From assembly GCF_028554725.1 (NCBI RefSeq), contig NC_071671.1, positions 62,855,001-62,919,000 on the forward strand: 64,000 nt of DNA. Direction: 5' to 3'. How positions within the stretch are numbered: the stretch's first letter is position 1; the number at the start of each line of letters is the position of its first letter. Under the pieces are notes generated by a model, which ran no database searches, was not told the DNA's origin, and saw only the letters and a program-made list of their open reading frames with translations. This DNA comes from Zeugodacus cucurbitae (Eukaryota > Arthropoda > Insecta > Diptera > Tephritidae). Below are positions 47,855 through 60,685 of the stretch, piece by piece. The position numbers and the translations under genes are program-made.

Positions 47855-48645
47855 ATTTGAATAAGGTTGGATACAAAAAGAAGCTCGGTGTATGGGTACC
47901 ACACGAGTTCAAAACCACATGGCCGCATTATTATTTTGCGGATCGTTGCCGCATTGCAACAAGATCGATCCATTTCCGAAGCAGATGGTTTCTGGTGATC
48001 ACTTAAATAGGTTAGGTCAAGGGGCAGATCTCTACGACTACAGATAATCTCCCTTAGACAGCTCACAACTGTTCTTTGTGGCACTCGAATACTCCTAACG
48101 GATCAAATGATCCTCACGATTTGACAAAGCGCTTGGACACTTTTACACTTAGAACAACATCAAACGAAAACGGTCGTGATCCCATCACAGTTAGGCTTCG
48201 CAAACAGCGGTCAATCCCGAATTGAATGTTAAGAAGATTTTACTATGTTTTTGGTGGGACTCCCAGTGAATCATCTATTATGAGCTACTCTCTTACGCCG
48301 AAACTCTTAATCCAGAACTTTACTCTCAACAATTAGATCGTCTGAAGGAAGCAAGCGCCCAGATGAGCGGCTTAGACCACTAGAAGAGGTTCCATCAGTA
48401 GAACACCAGGTCACACACTTCTATGGTGACTCCCCAGAAGCTTCGGGAACTTGGTTGGTAGGTTCTTATGCAACCACTTTGTAGTTCGGATCTGGCATCA
48501 AGTAATAACTACCAGTTCCTGTCTGTGGAGAATGATTTTGATAGTGAAGAATTCGTCTCAAGAAAAGCTTGTGGAAATCTACTTTTCCAGTTTTTTGACG
48601 ATAGGGACGAGAATTGCTTTCAAAATGGCAACTTCTAAGATCACA
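47855..48645 (+). pseudogene. mariner transposase relic, nearly full catalytic region
   Basis: Decayed mariner transposase on the plus strand, read in shifting frames. In order it shows KVGYKKKLGVWVPHE (start of the catalytic domain, WVPHEL in relatives), KKILLCFWWDS, IIYYELLSYAETLNPELYSQQLDRLKEA, SHTSMVTPQKLRELGW, a decayed PPYSPDLA-type block in which the catalytic aspartate appears replaced, and FFDDRDENCFQNG near the C-terminus. Stops and frameshifts occur throughout. Block wording is of the SETMAR-like mariner type. The N-terminal helix-turn-helix region was not found. Confidence 0.8.
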
Positions 48646-51600
48646 CCGGCTTATATTTTGTTTTATTTAAAATTTTATTTTATTTTTAATTTGTTTTAAC
48701 TTATACTGTAGGTTTTGTAACTCGTTAACTTTAAGTAACAGATCTTTCCAACCATTTCGGGAAATACTTTTAAATATGCTAAATTCTAAACACAAATATG
48801 TGATCCCACAATATATCCTCATTAGAATAGCCAATTATCACGCTATAACCGAGCTGAATATCAATTTCGCTACTGCAAATATTTATTGAATTTATATAAT
48901 AATTATTATTGTTGTTTTTGTTATTTTGTGACATTTTACAAAACAAAAAAAGTTTGCAAGAAGTGGCATTAATTGCCATTTATTTAAGTAAATGCAATGC
49001 AAACAGTCAGACAGAAATGATAAATGTACACAGTGTTAATTTTTCAAACAAGAGTAGCGACAATCACAGCAACAACAACAACAATAATAACAACAACAAC
49101 ACAAAACATGTATAAAAAAGTGTTAATGACATTTAATGAGTGCGCCGCCAGTTTACATTATTCAACAACAACAATAATAAAATGTTAGCCAGCAACAGGT
49201 CCGTTGCAACAGTGAGTAGTGCGCTACTTAAATAGATAAATGTCGCCTCAGTGACAATTCGTGACACATGACAATTGTCATATGTACTCCTTGTATGTGA
49301 GTGAGTGTGTGTGAGTTTTTTTTGTTACAACTGCTGAATGATGCAACTATTTAACGGTGTATTGGCAGGTGGGAGTGTGTAGTTTTGTGGGTAGTTGCAT
49401 ACCTGCATATTGCTAATTATATACAAATATATATGTATGTATGTATGTGTATATATGTGCAGGTGTGAGTGTTGGTAGAAGTATGAAGTTACTTTTTGCC
49501 GGCTTTTGTGGTTTCATTACTTATATACATATATATGAGTTGAGTTGTATATGAAAAAATATAAACGAAAAGCCACAGTGCATTAATCAGCTCCGAGCTC
49601 CGTTGCGTATCGATTTACGAACAAAGTTATTTGCTGACTTGTCGATTTTTTCCACTGTTGCATTCAATATTAGATTTAGGAAAAAAACTACAATCTTTAA
49701 AAAAATATCTAGTCACTTTGACACTTGAAAATTGATGACGTTCAAAGAGTCGAAAGCAAATGACGCATTGTTGCATGCCTTAAACGTTTGTCATGTCGAC
49801 ATGATGTTATGTATTGATTGCGCTGGTGTGACTGCAAACATGAGTAAAACACAGCCAGGCTACACACCTATGCACTTCCATATCTATATTCATATACACA
49901 TATGTAGACGTGCCAATGATACAAATAATATGTGCAAACTATTTTTAAACACTGATGTGATCATTAAAACGTCACACTAGCGTAAATCAGTGACAGCCTT
50001 GTGACAGATATGGCCATCACGTAAACAGCGTACAACAACAACAAACTCTCTTCGGTAAAAGTCGAAGCGGTGTAAAGTCGTTCAATTTGTGCGCCACGAA
50101 ATATTAGATATGGATGTAGCAATAAATTTGATTCGTTGTTATCTGGAGATACTATGACAGATGTTTAATTATCTTTTAATAATTGTTGATTGCAAAATAT
50201 TGATTGAAGAAATACATATCAATCATTAATATAAATTGATTTTTAAATGGGTATATATATTTTTTGGACTTTGCTATTACTTTAGGAGGAAGATTTGTTT
50301 TTAATTGACTCTCAATTAAAATGGAAGTTTCTGGTTTTTTGTTTTGTTGCTTTTAATTGCATTTTAATATTTTCCCAAACCTTTATTTTTCCAAAATTTA
50401 AAATTTTTAAAATAAACCTTTTTGTCATTCTTTGGATTTTTTTCTCAATTCTAGTCAAGTTTATTATTATGGATACAACATTTCGGAAAAGAACTTGCTG
50501 AGTTGTCTAAAAATTGATAGTTTTTCAGTAAAGTCACTAGTGACTTAGAGTAAAGAAAGACATTAACCGTCTTTAGCAATATTCACAACCCATATGATTA
50601 TTTTGGACTGAAATTTATAAGTTTGGATTCGATCTAAACGTTTTTTTATATTTTTGACTAAAAATTCTTTACTAATATTATTTACTCAAGGAAATCGAAA
50701 ATGATTATTGATAATACGAAGGCTTTCCTCACCTTCTCCTGTTGCTCTCTAAACTAAAACATTTACTCCAGTTAGCTAATCTAGTAGATATAGAAAACAA
50801 CTTAATACCTTTTATTCCAACACATTTTCCTTTTAGTTTACTAACAAATTGCACACTCACTCACTTTCTCCGCTGCTAATTGTTACATGCAGGATACACA
50901 TTGCTTTTCAATTTCTTACTCCATAACAACCAATAGATTTGAGAAAATTTGTATGTTTAACCTGTTCGCCTGTTATTTACAAGCGCACAATTAGCCAGCA
51001 CTCATTTATCACGAACTGTCAAATTAAGTGCGCATGCAACGCTGTGCACAACAGCTGGCAGCACGCAAAGGTGCGAAAGAGATGGCGAGTAAAGTAAGTT
51101 AAACACCGCTGACAGATAAACAAATAGCGGAAAAGGTGTGAGTTTTCGGATTTCCAGTGCTTTTACATTAATTGATGGGCATTTTGCTTTGAGATTTGCA
51201 AGGAGTATTGATTGGAAAATTTGTATAAATTACTTTAAAATATTATTTATATTTTTTTTCTTATATTTGCAATTTTGTTTAATATAAGAATATTCTATTT
51301 TTATTTTTTTTTTTTATTTTTTGTTTTGCATACTAATATTTGTCTACCCACCCAAACTACTCAAAACTATATGTATGTTGCTACTAATTCTTATGCTGCT
51401 CATGTGCTTAAGTTATATAAAAGGAAATCAAAAATTAACTCAAGTGTCCAAATGTCTGCCTTGTTCCAAAGTAAATTGTACAAAAAAAAAAATATCATAC
51501 ACTGACTGACTACATCATCAGCAATAATAATAATAATAGGAATATCAGCATCAACTACCAAAAATGGTTTGAGTACAATGCCAAATCAGTTTTTCGCAAT

Positions 51601-54600
51601 TTATATAATTTTTAATGAAATTGTTATTTTTTTTTTTTTGGATTTTTTAAATATTTTTTTGTACAAAATCAACATCGTCGCAACAATTGCTTATTATTAC
51701 TGGCAGCTACTGAACTCCGGCAAAAAGTGACAGATGACAAATGAGCAACCTTGACTCACTGTCATAGCAAAAAAATATGAAAATTGAATTCGACACAAAC
51801 GATAAATTACAATAAAAAAAGTAAGGCAGACGAAAACTTTATGCAATTTTGTGATTACAAAATTTAATGATATTTATTAAAATAAAAAAAAGTATCCGAG
51901 TGCTTGTCATATATGACAGATCTTATTTGAACATCCCTATTCATGAGATTACAAAAATTTAAGAAAAATAATAATCATTTTTTTATCTCAGAACAATATT
52001 TTTTGTTTGGAATTTCGGTTGAGATCTTTCGAGCTTTAAGCCGCCAGCTAATTTATTCCATGAAAAACTTTTCCTTCAATCAAATTTCCAAATACTTGTT
52101 AATCCCAAAACTACAGCAATCTATGAAATATTTCTAAGTTTCCATTCAGAACATTTGACTTGATATCATTATTCCAGCGTCTCTATATTTAGATCTGACA
52201 TTATCCATATACTTTCTCCAAGCGAACTTTTTAAACGATGACATTTAAATACCTCTTCATCAAATATATTTATTACATGTAATAATTTCAAAAATGATTC
52301 TAATCTCTTAATTTTGTGCTTTTCTATTGCAGCTACTTTCACTAAAGGTATGTATGAGACACATGAGTACAAATGTTTGTAAAATGTCAGCACTTTTAGT
52401 TTTATTCCTTCAAATTTATCACAATTAAACATACACAAATGGCAAAGCTAGAGTTGATCGCGCGTGCCATATTCTGTATACGAGACTATAAATGATCAGC
52501 ACACTAATAAATTTTGAGATACAAACACATGCACAAATGCCATTAAACGCGACTCTACAATTTGTATGTCTCGTATGCCTAATTTCTGTCAACTAGTCAT
52601 TTCCCCGCTAGTAAATTGCTGAATTTATGCTGTCACATTTCGTTTCAGTCACTTAGCAAATTTTTCACGCTCATATTTCACATTTCTTTTCCAACTATTT
52701 TTAAAATTTGTATCATTTTTCGTTAGCAGAAAAAAGTGATTTTTTTTTGTTTTGTTTTATTTTTGTAATTTAGCATTTTGTTTTAATTTCCATTTTGCTT
52801 TTGTGCAGCATTCTTTTATTATTAGCACTATGACATGATCATCAAATCAGCGCCATAGTTACCATATTATATTGTCGGTGATACTATTTATTCATTTTAT
52901 GCGAATATCTATTATGAGAATAGGTGACGCAATACGAATTCATAATGGTTGAAAGTGAAACTCTAGTGGAATAAATAAGTGCTTTTCAAGGATCTGAATT
53001 TTTTGTATTTTGTGCTTGCATTTTAATGGTGTCAAGCTGAAAAATAATACAAAAAAATTTAATTTATTATTGCAATAATTTATTATTTGATTTAAATGCA
53101 ATTCGGAGCGTAGATGAAGTATTAAGTTATCAGAGCAATATTTTGAAAGTTTCAGTTGAAACTCTTCCTCAAGCTCTCTAAGCAGCAAATACGTTTCTTC
53201 TCGTTCCATCTCGTTAAGTTCTGATTCCTTTCGTCTTCGAAATCAAGTTTGCCACGTATTTTGGACTCTTACTGAGATTTGTCGTTTTAAAATATAAGAA
53301 AACTTGTTTCGATCCTTCATTTACTTATTTTTTTATTTCTTGAATCGAACAATAAACTTTCTACAATTTCACTTTGAAACTGTTTAGCTTTCATTGATTT
53401 ATTTAAATGCATAGTTCCTTAAGGTTACCAAAAAGTCGGTCGACATACACACACATCATTATATGAGTACATATTATACATTTATCAACTCATGAATGTC
53501 TGTGTGTCTGTTCGTTCCCATAAAGCACAATGAACTTCATTTTGTCCAGCAAACTCAGCTCAGAATTTGCGAAGACTTTACTTAATAGCTGATCAAATAA
53601 AAGCAAAGCAACAGCAAATATACAAGTGAGTACGCGCAATCACGCTCGTAAAATATCCATAAACCTCTTAGTCATGCCTTTTTTCTAGTTCAACGGTTTG
53701 TTGAACTTTACATTGGCATATATAGCAGTTTTTTAAAAGATTTTTTCTGTCGAACCAATGAAATTTTAACGCACTTTCAGTCAAATTTCGCGCTTTAATT
53801 TAATTTTCGCGCCGACAATTTCACTATATGTGAGTGCATACATTCATATGTACACTTATAGAAATAATTTAGGCCTACAAAAGTCAAAATGACGAAAAAA
53901 TCATTATCATGCGTATCATTATTTCATTTAAGTGGGGGTATCTTTGCTTTGAAGCTTTTTTTCTCGACAGCGATCATTCTTGAGTTCAGTTCGAAAATGT
54001 AGCTAAGTTTTTAGTATGAGCTCACCTTTATTTATGTCAATTATCACATCTCTAGCCGTTTATTAAAATTTAATGATGTACTTGGTATATTTGAATATGT
54101 ATAATTTTCTTAAAAAAATATTTTCTCTTTCAAAATTAGGCTAGATAATAATATTACACATTCAACAACCAGCATAGAAATATAAAACTAATAAATAGTG
54201 AAGCAAAACTGCGTTAATTACTCCAACTCATAGTATGTGTAACACCCGCTTCAAGCAATACTGCAAAGACTAAATTTTTAAAGATATATGTACATACATA
54301 TATCTAAGTTAATGACTGTTTTCAAATGAGAACGTTAAAGATGTGGAGCCAAAACATACAGTGCCTTAAAACAAAAACCTAACCTAACCTAATATACATA
54401 TATATGAAAAGCACAATTTTGAATGTGAAAGCAGGGTTGATTTGTATAAGCTCCGTTCTTTACGTCGAAGTTCTTTATATAAGTAAATAAAATTAAGCAA
54501 CAGAGGAAAATCAAACTCGGTTTGTGTTTATGGGAGGAACATCTTTCTATTTTGAACTAGTAGTTTTCGTAAACTTGAAAGTCCTTAAATTTAGACTGAG

Positions 54601-54708
54601 TAATCGGTAAGATTCAAAAATAATTGTTTTCTGCTTGCAGATCTCCCGCATATGTAAGAACATTTAAGCTCTTATTAGAAGGTTTAGCTAAGCATAAACG
54701 AATATAAG
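48646..54708. other. No gene seen; long AT-rich stretch
   Basis: Holds a CAA/AAC-repeat patch (49060-49105), TATG microsatellites near 49.43 kb, and scattered donor-like hexamers (51090, 53625) without coding exons. Frames such as 50295, 51943, 52169 and 52940 are unrecognised and lack splice support. A short CCTAA triplet run lies at 54376. Confidence 0.45.
49060..49105. repeat. CAA/AAC trinucleotide repeat
   Basis: CAACAACAACAATAATAACAAC-type run, the usual fly trinucleotide composition; it translates as poly-N or poly-Q only by composition. Confidence 0.8.
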
Positions 54709-55392
54709 TGTTTACATGGGTTTTCGGTTAAAAAAAGGGCTTATTTTCAATATTTTTCTATGCAAAAATTTTTTTATTTAATTCAAGCTTTTTTCTGTCT
54801 TAGGGATACATATTTAAAGTATAATTTCTGAAATTTTCAAAAAGAAAATTAAAACTCCTCCATTGTGACGTCATTTCCGGTGACACCTCGGAAAAAAATT
54901 CCTGACAGGATCATCTAACATGCAAAGACAAAAATAAGTGCTTGAAGGAAGGAAAGACAAAAAAGTAAAAATTGGAATTTTGCCAGACATTTCTCCTAAA
55001 AAATAAAAATGTCGGTAAAATTTGCTTGACATTTTGTTTTTTTAGTAATAGTAATAGTTATAATTGAAAAAAATCCTTGTTCAATCATGAGTAAATTGTA
55101 TCTCGAACACCTATACAAAATTGCATCAAGATCGGTTAAGTAGTTTTCGAGAACATTTGACAACCGACTTTAAAAACACGGTTCCGAGAAAAACGCGTTT
55201 AAAGTTTTGAGTAATAATAAAACCTGACTTGGAGCCAAAGCCACACCTTCCAAAGGTTCTTTCTCCGAAACAATTATTCGAATCGACTTGAAAATTTAGG
55301 ATAATATTCTTGAGATGTTAAAGAAAAGAAGATGATAAAGAAATTAATAAGCAAAAAGATAAATTTTTAACCCACGAAACCCATGTAACCCC
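54709..55392 (-). mobile_element. Family B TIR element, copy 1
   Basis: Ends TTTACATGGGTTTTCG and CGAAACCCATGTAACC are inverse repeats. Oriented to match copy 2, it lies on the minus strand. Shared internal landmarks include the GACGTCA-type block with CTCCTCCATTG, the CCTGACAGGATCA segment, and the AATTGCATCAAGATCGGTTA module. No transposase motif is visible. A non-autonomous DNA element is the simplest call. Confidence 0.75.
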
Positions 55393-56852
55393 TTGTATTG
55401 TCGAAATGTAAAATATAGGTTTGAATAACAAAATAAAAATGACACTATGCAATGATTACCGCACGCCTTCTGAATGAGCTTTCTCATAACTATTTGTTGC
55501 AGTAGTACTAATTAACAGATCACGCTTAAAGTTTCATAAGTCTCTTATTGTTCTCATAGAAAATCATTCAGCTGTATAAACATGCATATAAATATTATAT
55601 GTAGATACATATGTATTATGACTACTTTATATATTGCACTTAGTCCACCAGACGGTATTTTCACAACCACATACGACACTTCTCAACAAATAGTGAATTT
55701 TGTACACGTCATATTTACAGTCATGCAATAAATACATGCATACTTGAGGTAGAAGCAACTTAAAGCGCTACTGCGATTGAACCCTCAGAGATAATTATTA
55801 TTTTTGAATTAATATTACTCGTTGTAGTTCGCGTTTACCTGCGAGACCTGTCTATTGTAATTTTGTTTTCGATTTTTATACTTTCGATTCAAGTACTAAA
55901 TCACTTTTGTTACGCCTAAGTGCAATTGTATGCTTTGGCGGTATTACTATTAAATTCAATAAATTTCAAAACAAATATTTACATAATAACTATTTCATTT
56001 CAACCATAGAGAAAATATAAATATTAAAATGTTTACATTACACTTCAGCACTTTTTATTGCACAAACAAATGTTTCATTCACAGTTAAGTGCCACTCGTG
56101 AGTTCGCTTGCGAAAAATTACGGAAATTTTCACATCCTCCTCCAAATGTATTAAATGGCTCTTAGAAAATGTAGGCATGCATGTGTGTGTGTATTGATAA
56201 GCGTGCTGCTGTGATTATTTACCTCACACGCTCCCTCGCCACTGTGCTCACGTATATAAACAAGCCACTAATTCAGGCGTTAAAACGTTGCTAATCACTT
56301 GATTGCGTTTGCAATTGTGCGTAGCACCTGCTTTATAGACGTATTTACTTTCATGCATTCAAACCTCCATCTATTTATAGTAAAAAGATAGCAACGCTAA
56401 ATGCCCTGTCTATTTACATAGCAGTTAGAAAAATGTTAAAGGTGTAACAGTAAAATGTATATATATTAATATTAATACGAAATATAAATATTCGATGAAT
56501 ATACATACATACAAAGGTACATCAATATAGCTCACACCTACTTGTGGAAAGAAAATATGTAAATTTAGTTGATTTTAATTAAATAGAATTAAGCGAAAGT
56601 TAATGTGAATAAATATAAATGTTTTATACAATATTATGCAAACCTAAATTAAAGTGATAGTGATGTGAGCTTTTCATAATTTAGAAGGACATATTGTTGC
56701 CACTTTCATCATAGACACCATGGCGTATGAGTTATGTGAGTGTGTTAGACTATAGGAAGGCATCACAAATTTTAACTCATATTATTAACTAATTCTGATT
56801 AAATCTCGTATGAAAGAAGGAGTCATATGTACTTTCTTGAACAAATATTGCC
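55393..56852. other. Spacer between the inverted family B copies; no gene seen
   Basis: About 1.46 kb of AT-rich unique sequence. It would be the loop if the two copies paired. Confidence 0.5.
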
Positions 56853-57574
56853 TTAAGGAGTTACATGGGTTTCGTGGATTCAATTTTTTGTTTTTTGGCT
56901 TATTAATTTCTACAACATCTCATAATAGGACAATATTGTCCTAAATTTTCAAGTCGATCCGAATAATAGTTTCGGAGATACAGTCTTTTGAAGGTGTGCG
57001 TTCCAAGTCAGGTATTATTGTTACTCAAAACTTTAAATGCGTTTTTCTTGGAACCTGTTTTTCAAAATAGGTTGTCAAATGTTTTCAAAAACTACTCAAC
57101 CAATCTTGTTGAAATTTTTAACAGGTGTTCAAGATACAATTTACTCATGCTTGAACGAAGGATTTTTTGTTTTCAATTACAACTATTTAACAAAAAAAAA
57201 AACATGTCAAGCAAATTTGACCGATTTTTTTTTTTTTTGGAAAAATGTCTGCCAAAATTCCAATTTTCACTTTTTTTGTCTTTCCTTCGTTTAAGCACGA
57301 GATTATGGTCTAACCTAAAACACTTATTTTTGTTTTTTCATTTTGGCTGATCCTGTCAGGAATTATGCTGACAACGCGGACGCTCCTTTTTTCCGAGCGG
57401 TCACTGGAAATGACGTCGCAATGGAGGAGTTTTACGTTTTTTTTTTTTTTTGAAAATTTCAGAAATTATTCTTTAAATATGTATCTAGAAGACAGAAAAA
57501 ATTTTGAATTACATGAAAAAAAAACTATTGAAAATAGGCCTTTTTTATGCGACAAAGTCTATGTGACCCTTTAA
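56853..57574 (+). mobile_element. Family B TIR element, copy 2
   Basis: Bounded by TTAA on both sides: left TTAAGGAGTTACATGGG, right (minus strand) TTAAAGGGTCACATAG. The internal order is the reverse complement of copy 1. TTAA flanks suggest TTAA-targeting, but copy 1 lacks clear TTAA ends, so superfamily stays open. Frames of 85 and 120 codons inside follow T-rich low complexity and are not recognised. Confidence 0.75.
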
Positions 57575-58189
57575 TTAATATTCCTTTTATATTATGACTT
57601 CTAGAATATAATTTTATTCTTCTTAAAATACAATAAACAATTAACTTTTTATTACTTTTTAATGAGTTCAAATATTTTAAAGATCTTATAATCTTGGAGA
57701 TGGGCGGATATTCTAGGCATGAAAGTTATCAAAAAATTTTGATTTTGCTAGATTAAAGACCTTACGTGAAGAATTATGTATATTGTCCGAAAATACTTTA
57801 AAACTGTTGTTAAGATAATTAATTTAATTTTTTTTTTGGTTTTTAATTGAACATTCTAATACATATTTAAACAAAATATTTCATAATAAGAATGCCTCAG
57901 AATTTTTATTTTCTACCTATATATTCTCTATCTTCTTTATTGTCTGCAAAAATTCACTTTCAAACCAAAATATGCATTTATACATATGTATATTTGCACT
58001 CTAGACCACCATGGCTACCACCAGCCACGTCCTAATGCATCATGTATACACATAAGAATACATTAATTTCCGATTTCATTTCACTTGGCACCGGGCCACA
58101 AAAATTGTTATTGTTGTTGCGCGCAAAATAATATATACGCACATTAATTCGCCTTGTTTATACATTACTGGTACGTGTATGCATTCTTA
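57575..58189. other. No gene seen
   Basis: AT-rich sequence downstream of the minus-strand gene end. Confidence 0.45.
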
Positions 58190-58205
58190 TATATTACTGA
58201 AGTAT

Positions 58206-58225
58206 TTTATTTTAATTATTTTATT
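58206..58225 (-). terminator. Poly(A) signals of the minus-strand gene
   Basis: Two AATAAA hexamers on the minus strand (58206-58211 and 58220-58225) lie 177-200 bases after the stop codon at 58402, a normal 3'-UTR distance. AATAAA is frequent in AT-rich DNA, so support comes mainly from position. Confidence 0.4.
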
Positions 58226-58401
58226 ATTATTATATTTATATATTTGTCTGCGCCTCGGCATTTATACTGCAAATAACTGAACACACTTAAATTATGACAG
58301 CATAAGAAGTAAGATAGAAAAACGTAAAAATTTTAATTTTTTTTCTTTTTAATTGCACTTTATGGCTTTTTGATTAAGAATCTGAAAATGTTAATACAGA
58401 T

Positions 58402-58523
58402 TTAAAATGTGATTTGCTGTTTTTTCGATTCATTTGTGTTCTTAGCGAAACGCCGCATTGTATCTTCAAGTTCATCGCTGCCAGCAGCAGTGTCTGTGTC
58501 TGGCAGTGAATTTATGTACATTC
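58402..58523 (-). CDS. C-terminal coding exon of an unidentified protein
   Basis: An acceptor with a T-rich tract (ATTTTTTCAG) precedes 122 bases. After two bases completing a codon (phase-1 intron) they encode 39 residues and a TAA. The peptide begins MYINSLPDTDTAAGSDELED, continues TMRRFAKNTNESKK and ends QQITF. It is hydrophilic and acidic, then basic, like a cytoplasmic tail. The last three residues I-T-F fit a class II PDZ ligand (hydrophobic-x-hydrophobic). Codon use is balanced and the GC content exceeds the flanks. Earlier exons must lie at higher coordinates; none was identified before the window edge. Product not recognised. Confidence 0.6.
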
Positions 58524-59151
58524 CTGAAAAAATATATTTCAAAAATATTTGCCCACATTTTGTTGATTTTATGTGCTGTGTGTCACTGATAGTGCGATAC
58601 ATGACGCGGCAACAAGCATTACACTCAATCACCAATCGCAGCCACTTGTTGCTCACACATACACATGAACACATGCATAAGGAAGGGTCAAGTTCAAGTT
58701 CAATGCAAAAGCTACAGCCGCAAAATTGTTTGCTTTGGCGCTTTAGCTGCTTAGCAAATAGTTTCCTGTGTTTGAGAAATATGGCAAGCCGCCTTTATGT
58801 GCCAGTGCGTGTGCTTGTTGACTTCCTGCCTGCTGCCTTGCTTGGTGCGCACGTACTTACTCGTACATATGTATGAAAATGTTTTGAATGCTGTTTGTCT
58901 GAAATTCTGCGAATTTCAAACGCCTTCTGTAAAATGTTTATATAATGTTGGTAAGTGGGAATGCAATGCAATTTTGTGCAGAGATGTTTGTGTGTATGCA
59001 TGTATGTTTATACCGGTTGGTGCAGCGTGAATTGGCTTTTGGCGCAAACTCATATTGCATTTCCTGTCCTTGGTTTTAATTACTGTTAATTTAGTTTTTA
59101 TCAATTTGAATTTACTTTGATTTATTACATTTTTTTCGTTGATATACATTC

Positions 59152-59154
<3 letters not shown>
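58524..59154. other. Probable intron of the minus-strand gene
   Basis: GC-richer to about 58.9 kb with fortuitous frames on both strands (58409-58876 plus strand). No second exon with a matching phase-1 minus-strand donor was found. Confidence 0.35.

Positions 59155-59210
<56 letters not shown>
59155..59210. repeat. TA microsatellite, longest in window
   Basis: About 50 bases of nearly pure TA dinucleotides, interrupted once near its right end. Confidence 0.95.
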
Positions 59211-59360
59211 CTTTTTTTTAATATATATATTCTTATACATATATTTTGAGTTTATTTAGTAATAATTTTATTACTTTGAATAATTATTTATTGGTGTCTA
59301 TGCTTATCATTTAAAATACTCTGACTTGAATTTATTACTCATGCACGTGTTTTTTTTTTA

Positions 59361-59453
59361 CAATTTTTTCTTAGTAATGTAATTCGTTTACAGAATCAAA
59401 AATTTAAAGTTATAAATAGTGTTTCGAGGCCAAATTTTAAATTAATTATGAAA
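59361..59453. repeat. Left arm of a ~90-bp direct duplication flanking family A
   Basis: Includes GTTTACAGAATCAAAAATTT, AAAGTTATAAATAGTGTTTC and AAATTTTAAATTAATTATGA, repeated in the same orientation at 60686-60776, on the other side of the family A insertion. Differences are a few substitutions and single-base gaps. Confidence 0.9.
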
Positions 59454-59454
59454 G

Positions 59455-60684
59455 TTTTTATACTCTCGCAACATGTTGCACAGAGTATCATAGTTTTGTT
59501 CACATAACGGTTGTTTGTGTCACCAAGAAATAAAAGAGTTAAATATGGGGTTATATATATATAAATGATTAGGATGACGAGTGGATTTGAAATCTGGATG
59601 TCTGTCCGTCCGTCTGTCCGTCTGTCCGTGCAAGCGATAACTTGAGTAAAAATTAAGATATCTTAATGAAACTTGGAACATATGTTCCTTGGCACCCTGA
59701 GGAGGTTGCTTTCGAAAATGCAAAATCGGTCCACTGCCACGCCCACAAAATGGCGGAAACTGAAAATCTATACAGTGTCATAACTAAGCCATAAAGATAA
59801 GCCATAAAGATATTAAAAAAAATTGGAACACAGGATCGCATTAGGGAGGGGCACATTTAGATGTAATTTTTTTGGAGAATGGGGCGTTGCCCCGCCCTCA
59901 AATAGGTTCTTTGTATTTATCTCGCAAATCAATAAAGTTCTATAAGCCAAACTTTCTGCAGTCGTTTCATTTAGCCACTTCTTAATGCAGTCCAAAAATT
60001 AAAGAAATCGGATAATAACCACGCCCACCTCCCATACAAAGGTTAGGTTAAAAATTTCTAAAAGTGGGTTAACTGACTAACGAAAAACGTCAGAAACACT
60101 AAATTTCACATAAGAAATGGCAGATGGAAGCTGCACTCAGATTTTTTTGTACAAAATGGAAAATGGCCGTGGCGTCGCCAACTTATGGGTCAAAAACCAT
60201 ATCTCAGGGACTACTCGATCGATTTCAATGAAACTTGGTTTGTAATAGTTAATATTTTTCTTACATCCCAATGATATGTTGTGAAAATAGGCCAAATCGC
60301 TTCACAACCGCGCCTACTTCCTATATACCAGAACTTTGAAGACTATCTGAAGCGTTTACTCTACAATATATAAAGTAAGCACTAGTGAAGTTATCGGTGC
60401 AGAACTTTGCACAAATACTACGTTTATAGTGGGCAGCCCCATTCTAAAAATCGCCGAAATCGGACCATAGGTTTTTAAGGCCCCATATATCGAACACGAG
60501 GACCTCGGTGCTTCTAACCTAAAATTATGTTTTCCAACTTTCAATACAATGGACTTTATACAATATATATGACGAATATGTGGGTCAAATTGTGTATTAT
60601 ATAATATAAATAAAGTTAAATAAATAAATTGCGAGAGTATAAAATGTTCGGTTACACCCGAACTTAGCCCTTCCTTACTTGTTT
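59455..60684 (-). repeat. Family A interspersed repeat, reverse copy (1.2 kb)
   Basis: Reverse orientation. It starts at its 3' end with TTTTATACTCTCGCAAC and ends with CCGAACTTAGCCCTTCC and TTACTTG, the inverse of the 5' end of the other copies. It contains the GTCC/GTCT microsatellite (59597-59630), the CCATTTTGTGGGCGTGG-type module and CCAACTTATGGGTCAAA. It interrupts a duplicated ~90-bp flank. Confidence 0.85.
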
Positions 60685-60685
60685 A

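Noticed and set aside
54376..54391. CCTAACCTAACCTAAT, like an insect telomere repeat
   Set aside because: Only three units, interior location, and Diptera lack this telomere repeat; likely chance.
56988..57350. 120-codon frame in family B copy 2
   Set aside because: T-rich low complexity within a repeat; not an evident coding frame in copy 1 and no transposase motif.
58409..58876. 155-codon plus-strand frame
   Set aside because: It overlaps the better-supported minus-strand terminal exon and shows no domain.
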